64,000 nucleotides of DNA from the NCBI GenBank assembly GCA_036785705.1, contig JAWUZG010000032.1, positions 11,798,001 through 11,862,000 on the forward strand, in the 5' to 3' direction. Origin of the DNA: Acanthornis magna. Taxonomy: Eukaryota; Chordata; Aves; Passeriformes; Acanthizidae. Under the pieces are notes generated by a model. It did not search any database. It was not told where the DNA came from and worked only from the letters and a program-made list of their open reading frames with translations. Position 1 is the stretch's first letter, and each line of letters begins with the position of its first letter. Positions 11,901 to 23,900 of the stretch are shown piece by piece. A program made the translations under genes and the position numbers.

Positions 11901-14900
11901 TGTGACACTGGATTCTAAAGCAATGTATGTACTTTGTCTTTTCTTCATCTCCCTGGAGGAGTAAATTTTCCTGCATGCTTTGCCAGGCTGTTAGAAGATA
12001 TCTTGGAAGGACAAATAAATTTGACCTACAAGGTTTCTTCAAATCCTCTCCAGCAATGCTCTGTGGATCCTTAGGTTACTTTATTTTCATCCAGTGAAAC
12101 TGCTTTTACAGAAATTATGTGAGTGGACCATCTTGCTGATGGATATATGTATCTGAACAGTGTGCAACTTTCACTTATGGAAGAAAAGGCAAGAAAGAAA
12201 ATCTGAATTGTCCAGCATTAATCACTTTTAAAAAATGCCACAAACTACTTTTATTCCTTTTAGTACATTTTTCATTTTCTTAAATACAATAAAAAAATCA
12301 AGCTGTGTTCTCATGTTTTCATTCTCTGCCTACTCTAAGTGCTAATGTAGTGTTGTCAGTCTCCACTGGATATTATGAAAAATTTCTTCATCAAAAAGGT
12401 TTTCAAGTACTGGAAGAGGATGCCCAGGGATGTGGTTGAGTCACCATCCCTGGAGATATTTAAAAGACGTGTAGGTATGGCACCTGGGGATATGGTTCAG
12501 TGATGACCTGACGATGCTGTGTTAATGGTTGGACTTGATAATATTGGAGATCTTTTCCAGACTAAGTGATTGTATAGTTCATTCTGAACAGAAATTAAGT
12601 ACAAGATCTGGAAATTGTATCTTTCTACTTACAATTACTGATTGTGTGTTTGTTTCTCGTTTAGCTTTTGGAACAGGTTGATTATTCTACTGATTGCCCA
12701 AATTGTGGGAGAGCAAATGAAAATCAGACCAAATGCCGACATTGTGAAAGTGCTTCTCTGAAGGATTTGCAAAGAGTCTCCAGACAAACAGTGACATTAA
12801 GTGAATCTGTGGGACCTTTATCACGTTCTTCAATACATCAGAATTCAACAGGGCAAAAATCTTCAGGTACAGGGTTCAGCACAAAGAAGTTTTATAGTTC
12901 TGCTGTTGGAAAAGGTCCAGCGGATATTCTACTGAGTAATGAGGTTGTAGGACATTCTATGTTACGACAGAATGGAAAAGTTGGTCTTTTAACTGGGACA
13001 AAAAATCCTAAAATTACAGGAAACTTAAGACAGAGAAGTGCAAGACCATCTGAACTAAATGATCCAAGTAAGTACCTTTTTATAAATACAGCCATTAGGT
13101 GGAAACCCAGAATATTGTATAGTGAGGAACTGTTTGTGCAGGTTTACATAACTGATGTTGCATGGCATTTTTTTTTTGTGTATGTGTTCTTGGGGAAGAG
13201 GGACAGAACTTTTAATAATTTCCTTTTCATATGCAGAGGTACTCTTCAAGGAAGATGAACATTGGGGAAAACAAAAATTATTTTGTGACTATTTTTCTTT
13301 TGTTTATTTTTAAAAAAATATTTACACTTCGTGGTTTTGGAAAAAGTATTCTTAGCAGAATTCCATCATTCATTCTTCCAGGAGGAAGCACAATATTTGA
13401 TTTTTATTTTGTTTTCCCCCTTCTTCTGAGCTATGCACCATTTAAATTTCATCATTTGTAAAATGTTAATTTTTGTGCTTTCTCTCTGTAAACTCAAATC
13501 TGTAAGCAGGAAGGATGGAGTGGGGGAAGTTGTTTCTGGTTCTGTGTTTAGTTTATTAGACCATGTTGTCCTACTGGTTTGAGCGATTTCAATCATGATT
13601 TCTCTTGTCAGTTTTTAGGTTGTATTACTTACTGTCAGTTCTTGATTGAACCAAGTTCACTTCTATCTAGAGGTGGATTAATGATACCCATTTTTTGTAT
13701 AGTTAGTTATAAGAAATCGAAAACGAGGCAGAGAGTGCCTGCAACTAGATTCCAGATAAACATTAATAAAAGCATAATATAATGATACATGTGGACTTTT
13801 TTTGGCATTGCAGGACAATTACATAAATTACTTTTAAGCTATTACTTGAAAAGAAATTTCTGTTACAGAAAAATGTAGTGGTTGAGAATGCAATATTTTC
13901 TGTTTAGTTGTTTTGTCTAGTGATGAGGAGGAGGAGGAGAAGAATAACGGCAACACTAGGAGCATGGAAAGCATTTTACCTCGTCCTGCTTTTCAGCCTG
14001 CTTCTCCCTCACTCCTTCTACAGGAAAGGTGGAAGCAGCATTAAAGGAAAACAGTTGTGGAGTAGAGCAGAGGCTAGGTAGTATAACAACAGATACACAA
14101 ATTGCCATCACACTGCCAAGGAAAGCCAAGAATGAAAATAGAAATTTCTGTTACAAAAGAATGTAGTGGTTGAGAATTTAATATTTTCTGTTTAGTTGTT
14201 TTGTCTAGTGATGATGATGAGGACGAGAATAGTGGCAACACTAGGAGCATGGAAAATATTTCACCTCATCCTACAGATTCAGCCTGCTCCTCCTCAGCTC
14301 CTTCTAGAGGAGAGGTGGAAGCAGCATTAAAGGAAAACTGTTCTGGTAGTAGAACAGAGAATAGGTAGTATAACAACAGATACACAAATTGCCATCACAC
14401 TGCCAAGAAAAGCCAGAAATGAAAAAAGAAATTTCTGTTACAGAAAAATGTAGTGGTTGAGAATTTAATATTTTCTGTTTAGTTGTTTTGTCTAGTGATG
14501 ATGATGAGGACGAGAATAGTGGCAGCACTAGGAGCATGGAAAGCATTTCACCTCGTCCTGCAGATTCAGCCCGCTCCTCCCCAGCTCCTTCTACAGGAAA
14601 GGTGGAAGCAGCATTAAAGGAAAACAGTTGTGGAGTAGAACAGAGAATAGGTAGTATAACAACAGATACAGAAATTGCAGTCACACTACCAAGAAAAGCA
14701 AGAATGAAAGATCAGGTACTATTTAATGCTTTGTTTAAAGAAAACAGAATCAATAAATGGAATATGTAAAGGCTTGTTTTGCATTGTCAGAAGTTGACTA
14801 TATTTGATTGCTTTTCTTATTCAGCAGCTCATCAAGTAGTATCTCTGCATAATTAATACTGGAAACATAAGAAAACGTGTTCATTACATTTTTGCAAGCA

Positions 14901-17900
14901 TTCATAATGGTTTGAATTATGCTGTTAACATAAATGCTTCTGTGTTGAATGTTCATTCTTTGAGACTGGACAGGGATTCTCTATGAAGCTCAAGGTCTTA
15001 GTTTGCAGAATGTCAGTACCAGCTGTTGCCTGCTGAGACTTTATGAAGTTAGACATAAAAAGAGATGCTGGGATCAATAATGGCCCTTTAAAATTAAAAT
15101 GCTTTGACAACTGTCCCAATTAATGGCACTTATTTTAGGGCTTTCTTGGTGTGGCTTGTGTTTTTCAGTTGAGTACTACAGTAAGAATTGGATAAGCAAA
15201 GACAAAAAAATACTCCATGAGCACACCTTAAGTGTGGCCAGAGGGGAGAGTTTTCCTACTGTGTTAAAAGCCATCTCAATAGTGAGCCATTAAAAGGAAT
15301 AAATTCCATGTGGCAATTGGTATTGGATTAATAGTGCTGATTAAAACCATTTTTGAGTCACTTGTCCGGTTTCACTATTGTGAGTTTGATTCAACAAGAG
15401 AATCCGATCAGATTTCCAGTTCTTTATGTTTTCTGAGTTACAACACTAAAGTGCTGATGCCAAAACCTTCTTGCTATGTCGAGATTCAGAAGCCAAGATT
15501 CTAATGTTGTAGTTGATGAAATTATGGATGTTTATAATATATTGTATAATTTGCCACCACTATCAATATGAAACTGGGAACCTCCAGTCTACAATAAAGC
15601 TGTGAGGCTCAAAGCTTGGATTATAAATAGTTTTGAATTAAGTTATTCTGGCAGTATGTGCTGAATTGATGGAAAACATTGCATTGTGAAGGCACTAGTG
15701 TCTGACTTCTGAAACTCACCCAAAGGTTTTTTTTTTAATATCCATATGTTCCTGTTCACTAGACTTTACAAACCAGTTGCAATACTGTATATTAGATTAT
15801 TTTAGATTCTGAGTTTTATTTCCCCCATTTTCAAAAGTAAATTTTTTTGTGAAATACAGCACAAATTCTGCATTGATTCAATAAACTTACCAAGATTTGG
15901 AAACCTCACAGCAGTTTTGTTAGATATCATAGAAAAAGCTTTATTCAGCTGTTTTTCTCTCAAAATATTAATGCTTTACTGAAGAGGCTATTTAAATATA
16001 GCACCACTTCAGTGTTTACTGTTTTATTGTTTGTCTTTGATCTGTTTGGCGCTTTTAATAATATTTAGCGAGTCCAGCAAACAAAAACGAAATGCTCTTT
16101 TCAACGAGGCCTAGGAAAACATTTTAATTACAGGGATTTAGAATCCCTACCTTCTCCTGTGTGAAGGAAGCATCCGAAAGTATATTTTGAATTCTTGCCA
16201 AGATAGGCTAGTGATTAGGGACTTTGAAATAATTTTCGAGATTTAGTCTTAATAGAAATACTGAATCCCTTAGAATGTTTTTCTGTGGGAGTTTAATTGC
16301 ATTTTGTAACCAAAAAGAATGTTTATTCATGGGCAGCTTTATGAAATAATATGAATACCAAAGAAAAGACTAGTGTACAGAAAATCCTTCAAAAAATTAG
16401 AGTAACATAAGCAATACAACAAATAAATGTATTTATCTGATGTGTATCAGCAGGCTTTATTTCATTTTAATAGGTTTCTTTGTAAGATTGTTCTGTTAGT
16501 CAACAGGATACTTCATTGAGATTACAGCTTCAGTCAGCATCTAGAGACTGCTTGATCTGGGGCCTAGCGCCACAGGGCCTTCTGTCAGTGTTTGGTCTTC
16601 TGACCCTGGAATCTATCCTAAAAACATCCTAGTAGTTCTGTAGAGATGCCTTAAGGAAGTCTGATTTGGCTTATTCATTTATGTTTCTTGAAGATTGTAC
16701 TTTGCTAATGTGGTGACGCAATGTACTTCAAAAATTAGTCATCAAAAGCTTGGATTAACAAAAACTGAAAGAAAAAATTAAACCACCAGCATTGTGGTGG
16801 TTTTACAGCATTAGTGCTTTTTTATCTAAATAAAATATATTAAAAATAACCCTGTTTTGCTAGACTGCATAGTGTTTCCAAAAGATAAAAATTAATTGGT
16901 ATTGGCAATTTAGAAGCTCTGTTTGTGATTTGGAAACGTCAGTAAAGTGTCTATAAGTGTCAGCTTACCTTTTATTTTCTTCATGAATGTAGCAGTAGTA
17001 ACATCCTCAGGTGTTACAAAAAGTCTTTTGGGAATTATCTGCCTTCTGTATATGGGTGAGGTGGATGCTCTAGTAAGTAATCCTGTTGACCAACAGAAAA
17101 GTAGCTGAAAATTTAGTCATTAGTTTTAACAAGCTTGGTTTGGCAATTAACCTTAGTGAGACATTCTGAAACCTTGACAATTGCTTTTCAGTTTGGGAAC
17201 ATTGTGTCTAATGCACCAATAAAACGTCGTAAAGTTATTTCTCAAGAGATGGTAACCGAGGCTGTACCTCTAAATTACCAAAATTCCTGTGAAAGTGTCA
17301 TTCTGAACTGCCGAAGTATACGAATAGGAACACTGCGAAGAATGGTAGTGGAACCTGTGATTGTAAGTAAACTTGTTATTTCACAGCTCTCCTCTCAGGT
17401 TTTGATGGACAGTTACTTTCATACTTGTACAACATAATGTTTTGCCTTTGTCTGGGGAACAGTAAGTTTGTCTCTGATTTCAGAGGCCGTGATTTCCAAA
17501 GAACTTCAAATTAGTACTATATTCTAACACATGCAGTCTAGCTCTGGTTCTTAATACAAATATTGTGCCACTGCGGTCTTGAGAAACTTGTTTACACAGT
17601 TGGGGGGAGGTTATGGGTTAGCATGCATTTGTTAAGAAAATGGAAAACAACAGCTACAAAAATGTTGATAGGTGGGAGGAAGAAGCATTGTCCTAGAGGT
17701 GAATAATTTTACTTCTACAGAAAAAAAGTTTTTTGTTAGCCTTGTAAGTTACATGGAGGTTTTCAAGGAGACACTGAATGTTAGTTGTAGACAGTCAGCC
17801 ACATAAAATGCATACTTCTTGCTGGGGTAACCACAGAAACAGAAGAGAGGTGTTACTTTTCTTTGCACCTCTCTACAAAACACTGTTGTTTAATTTGCCT

Positions 17901-20900
17901 GAATGCTGATAGATTCATTTTCGTTTGAAGAAATAGAATTTGTGTATTTTTCAGAGTATTGTAAATGTTTTTGAAAACTGAGTACTTCAGAGAGATCTAA
18001 AGTTTGAACTCTGTATGACTGAAAGAGACTGAGTGGTAAAGAATGTTCTTACCTCCTTGAGTTGTGTTAAAATGTACATTTGGGGTTTTTAAAATATTAA
18101 TCTTAAAATGTTTATTGCTTAAATACTTAGTCAATAAAATGTGTTTGCTAACAGTTTAAAGGCTTTCAGGCATTTTTGGTTTGCAGAAGATGTGAAATCT
18201 TCTGATTGTGTTGTCTTTCAGTTCTGCTTGGATTATATCAAAATACGGTTAGAGAGTCAAGAAGGTGAGTACATTTTTTATTTTATGTTAGTACTCAGTA
18301 TATTTATTTTCAATGAAGTAACTCTGTCAGAGGTATGAACATATGAATCATAATTAAATGTTCATTTTCATTTTGTCATTTATGTAATAAGTTATACTGT
18401 GTGCCTGTAGTCAGATAAGAAAAAAAAAAAAGAGAGTATAAATTTGACCTGCACTGCCTGATGAATAAAAGCCAAAATGTTTTTGCATTATCTGTGCCTT
18501 CTACTGACAGAAAATTCACAATTTGTGACATGCATACAACTGGGTTATTAGTTCTTCTGCTTCATCTGATCCAATTCTGCTTGATCTGATCATTCATTTG
18601 AAAATCTGTAGATAATGTGGTGATGATTGGAAAAGGTTTTCTTGAAAGTGATTAACAAAAATAAAAACCAAGAGTAACCCTCCTGTAAAATGTTAGCTTT
18701 TTAACACTTTATTAGTTCTTTTATTTCAATTGTGTTAAGTAAGACAGTAAAAACCACACTGGTGTTTTAGACCTTTCCTGTCTAGTTTTCTCTTGATAAT
18801 TTTTTCTCTGGTCTGAAAGTTGTATATTTCACGTCACTGAAAGAAAAACAGTGACATAATTTGGAAATGGCGAGTCACAACTCCTCTATTTCCTTTCTTT
18901 TCTTGTATAAGATTTTGTTCTGGGCCTGAAAAGCTTTGTTACCTTTTGTTAATCTTAACTTTTGTATCTTTTAAGACAGAAAAATCTATCACTTTTTGCG
19001 TATGTGTTTATTTCAAAGTTTTAAAAGCTTTTAAGAAATTTAGTGAGCACATACTGATTTCTTGTTAAAATCAAGGGGGAAATTGTAAAGGAAACGTACA
19101 GATTTTCATTGTATTTTAATATAATGTCATTATTTTCTCATAGACTCAGAAAGTGATGTCAGAGAGATTAACCTGAAGACTTCAGAGCTTACTAAATGTG
19201 AATGGTGTAGTGTCCGGAAATTGCCAGTAGTTTTCCTACAAACAGTACCTTCAACCTGTAGTAGTCTGAGAGATCAACTGAAAATGAGTAAAGATAATGT
19301 CTGGTATGAATGTAAAGGAGACAGTAAGTAAAACAATTTGTCTACTATTCACTTTTAAATTGTATTTTCATGTTTGGGTCTTGAATGAGTGCATTAAGAA
19401 TAAAAGGGTCATCAGTGGCTGGGGTAGGTGTAGTGTTTTTTCAGACACTATCCAGGCTGACAAAAAGTATAGCTCAGAACAGCTGGGCATTCTCTTTGCA
19501 GACACATGCTAGTTGCAGCACTTAGTCAATTTAGTATCACATTTTTCACTAAAATTTGTACTGAATGAAAGTAAGTTCTTTTGTTTAGCTTTTGCATACG
19601 AGCCTTTACATTTATATGGCAGCTTTTGTAATAGTTCTGCTTTCTGTGCTATTCTGCTGACAGGCTTTAGTTATAGTAGAAACTGTTGTATAAGTTGCCA
19701 TGGGTTTTTTTTCCCCAGCATACTTGTAATGATGTTGTGAGATAGACAAATACCTGGTTGGAGAAGACATGGATTATCTTCATGTATATTAAAATTATAT
19801 TTGATTTCTACATAGTTTTCAAGGTTGTAGCGTCTTAATATGCACACCTGTTAAATATAGCATAGAGTCCTCTTCCTCTTAAATAGGCTTTTCTTCAGGT
19901 TAAATGTTGTGGCTTACACACAGTTTTGTACTTACACGAATGCATTGAAATGGAGGAAGAACACTTTCAACAATCTCAGAATTGAGTGCTTCCATAATAC
20001 TGTATAGTAGTCTCATCCACCTTTTATAAGAAGTATGAGCTGTAAGGAGTCTTAAAATTACAAAAGTAATTGGAGAGCATGCAAGGGACCAGAACACAGT
20101 TGTGGGAGGTAGGAATGAGACCCCACGTGGACACAGGTGTTCACAAAAAGGGAAGAAGCTTCCCAAGGTGTCTGTGTGAGAAGTCCCTCCCTTGGCATGG
20201 CTCTCGGCAGTGTCCCTGCCCAGCTCTTCTCCCTGAGGCTGTGGCACTGAATGAGTTTTACATCCAACTGCTTTATTTCATTTGATACTTAGGAGCACTT
20301 CGTGATAACACAGGTACTCTTTGCTTTTTAAATAATGAAATTAATTTAAGCCTGTATCCATGGCTGTGTAAGCAATTGTGTGTAGATGCTTAGCTCCCAA
20401 AATAGGAACACCCAAAACCCAGTTAGACATCTAAATTCTGTGTGCAGTGAATTGGGAATTATGCTGCTGAAGAATTATTTTTCACAAGAGTTAGCATGGT
20501 GGGTTAAGAATGACCAAAGGGAAGTGGTTATGCTTGTGTCTGAAACTCCTCTTACAAGAAAAACAGGTTGACATAGTTTGGATGCTCACCAAAATGCCAG
20601 GCACCCACAACACCTGCTCACTTGCTCTCCCCTACCACAGTTGGGCAGAGGAGAGGAAAAAAAAATTAATAAAGCAGTCCATGAGTCGAGATAAGGACTG
20701 GGAGAAAACACTTCAAGGACAAAACAGGCTCAGCTTAAAGTTGCAAAGTGAATTTATTACCAACAGAGTCAGAGGAGGATAATGAGAAGTAAAATAAACC
20801 CTTAAAGACACCATTCCTCAACCCCCTCCCTCCTTCACACCAACAGTGCAGGGAGGACAGGCTGTGGGGATTTAGGTCCAGTGCATCACCAGAACCTTCT

Positions 20901-23900
20901 TCTGCTGCTCAGGAAGAGGAGTCCTTCCCCTATGTTGCCATGGGGTCCCTCCCACAGGAGACACAGACACTGTGAACTCCTCCAGTGTGGGTCCAAATCT
21001 CATGAGCAGCATGTCCATGGGGTGCAGTCCTCCAAGGCCAGGCTGTTCCATCTCGGGAGCAAGGCTTCTCTCTCCAAGGGACACAGGCTCCTCCAGGCAT
21101 CCACCCACTCCAGCGTGGGCACCTCCCCACGGGCTGTGAGTGGATCTCTGCATCCCCCATGGACGCCATGGGCTGCCAGGGCACAGCTGCTCCACCATGG
21201 TCATCACCACGGCCGGCAGAGGAAATTCAGCTCTGGCACCTGGAGCACCTCCTCCTCTTCCTTCTCTACTGACCTTGGTGTCTCCGTGTTTTTCCCTCGC
21301 ATGTTCTCACCTCCTCCTCTTTTTCTGGCTACAAAAAACTGCCTCCACCTTTTATTTTGATTTCTTCTTATGTCATCACAGAGGTGTAACCAACCTCTCC
21401 AGTTGGTGCCCAGGCTTGGCCAGCAGCATGTCCATCATCTTCAGAGCCATCCGAGATTGGCTCTGCTGGACTTGGTGGAACTTTCCAGAAGCTTTTCACA
21501 GGAGCCATCTTTGTGGCCCCCTTGCTACCAAAAACCGGTCCAAGCAAAACCAACATACAGGTCCTGGCAGCTTGGTGTTGGGCAGCTACATGAGACTGGG
21601 ATTTGTAGCTTGAATCCTATTCCTTTTTCTGACCATGTAAAGTAATTACTCTCAGTGTAATTTACTGCTTTTTGATTTTTCAGATCATATAAGTGGATGA
21701 TATTTATATAATAGCTGATTGATCTGACTCATTCTCTCCAACTTCTTCAAAAACAGTGGTTTTATAGTGTAGCCTTCTAGGATCAGAGAGGAAATTATGC
21801 TGAATACACAATTTTTGGAATTGTAGTGAAACAGTAGGATAGGACCTGCAGTAAGAAAAAGAGAAGGTGTTGGTTACAGTCTTACTTCTCAGTTGCCAAG
21901 AAGTTATTTCAAAATATGTTTTGACTTTGCATTAGTGTCATTTAAAAATTTATCAGGTGTAATATTTAACATTTATAGATTAAGGTAGAAGTTGAATGCA
22001 CCCTTTTTGCAAACGCAGATAAGAAAGATTTGGCAGTTAGTCCTTCTGTCTTGTCTGCTCACATCTGTATTACTGCTTACATACATTATCAGCAGTGTGT
22101 ACTCGTGTTGGCCAACAATTCTATGAAATGTTTATAGTTGCAACGTGCTTTATTTTATTTTATTCCTAAATGAATACTTTTTTCTCTGGTTTTTTTGCAG
22201 GTCAGGAAGAACAATACATAATCTTGATTTTTGAAACTGGTCTTGATCCTCATGCAAATTCAATATTTGAAAAAATAATTACAGACATTGGTATTAGAAA
22301 TAATATTTCTGACTTCTTTGTGAAAATTTCTTTTGAAGAAGCCAATGCCAGGCTTGTTGCATTTACTAAGTGCTTAGAAGACAATTCCAAAGGAAGCCCA
22401 TCTCACAGAGAAAGCAAAATAAAAAATGTAATTATGTTTTTTTTAGAACAAAGTCATTATATTATGTGGGTTACAAATACACTAAGGACAGTGTGTTAGT
22501 CAGCTGAAAAAAATTCCATCAGCTTTTGCTGGCTTTCATATGAGAATTCCCTGACTGGTCCATAGTGGATTATGAAACTATGGGAGATAGTCTGTGCATT
22601 CACAGTACTTTTTAGAGTGTTAATTTCATCGTGAGGTTGTACAATGGTCTACAAATAATGTTGTTATTTAAAAATTATTAAGGGATGAGAAATCTTTACT
22701 ATAATCAGACAGCATAATTTTTTCCGAATTCATGTACTGGTGAAATTATAGTATTTCAATCAAGAAATTAAGTTGCATTGTTGTAGTTACATTTAATTAA
22801 TGCTTTTGTTAAACAAACTACTTTTTAAAGAATTAGAAAGTTTTGTGCCTGCAAGAAATGGGCAAATACCTAAGTGTAACAGATGAGGTAGGAAAGGAGA
22901 AATCCCACAAATTTGAAGTCCTCAAAAAAAAGTGATAATACACTGCTGTACTTCACAAAGTTTTATTGCCATTTTAGTAAAATTAAGCACAGTATGCAAA
23001 TTAATATTGACTCTATTCTTTTAAGGTTGCTTCTGAGTCCAAAATGCAGCAGCGAAATAAACAGTTACCATTTTTTGATGATGATGAGGAAATTGGCGAA
23101 CCACATACAGTATTTATTGGTCCTATAGAAAAGTAAGATATTTATCTTTCCCCTGTAATAATTCTCTGAGGGTTTTCTGGCATTTCATACTTCTTATTGA
23201 ATGTATTTTTCTTCTCAGGTTGATAGTTTATCCACCTTCTCCAGCTAAAGGTGGTATTTCTGTGACCAACGAAGACCTCCATTGTCTAAATGAAGGAGAA
23301 TTTTTAAATGATGTTATTATTGATTTTTATTTAAAGTAAGTTTTATTTCACATCGGTTTTAGTTGTCTTCTTCTTTGAAACTTGAAAAATTCTGACATTA
23401 AAAATTCATAGGTCAGTTGATAACACTTGGTCTCCAACTATGTATAGCTGTAATATTAAACATTGTCTTGTAATCTTGCAAGAAATTTTGGTTCTTCTCC
23501 TGTCCTTCTAGACAGTAACATTATTCTGACTTGGATAAAGGTTATTTGCCATTTTTTTACATTTCAAGAGCAAATTTAACTGAAAAGAAAAAGGCTTTTT
23601 TAAAGTTCAGTTGTTCTTTCCAGAGTATTTGTGTTTCCTGGAATTTCATTTGTTTTGGTAAATGTCATCATTTAATTTTGTGGTGTCACTGATGCTACAG
23701 GTGTTAGAAGTGTATTAAATTGTTACACGCTGCTGGTTTTATGCTACACATAAGGTGCGTATGTATATTTTTCAGTCTGTTAACTTATTTTAGAAGTAAA
23801 AAGAAAATGAGTGTGTCACTCTTGGGTCTGTTTGGAGATCTGGTGGCTCAAGTAAAAAATACAGGTCTCCTGGATAGGTCTTCGCGTAACAAACTCCTTG

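Noticed and set aside
13908..14136. Copy 1 of the SIM exon as a usable exon
   Set aside because: Frameshift to TAA and no donor in a compatible phase, unlike copy 2.
20872..21645. Several overlapping 60-160 codon frames on both strands
   Set aside because: All lie in the GC-rich LTR-type repeat, with Ser/Pro/His-rich composition and no retroviral protein motif.
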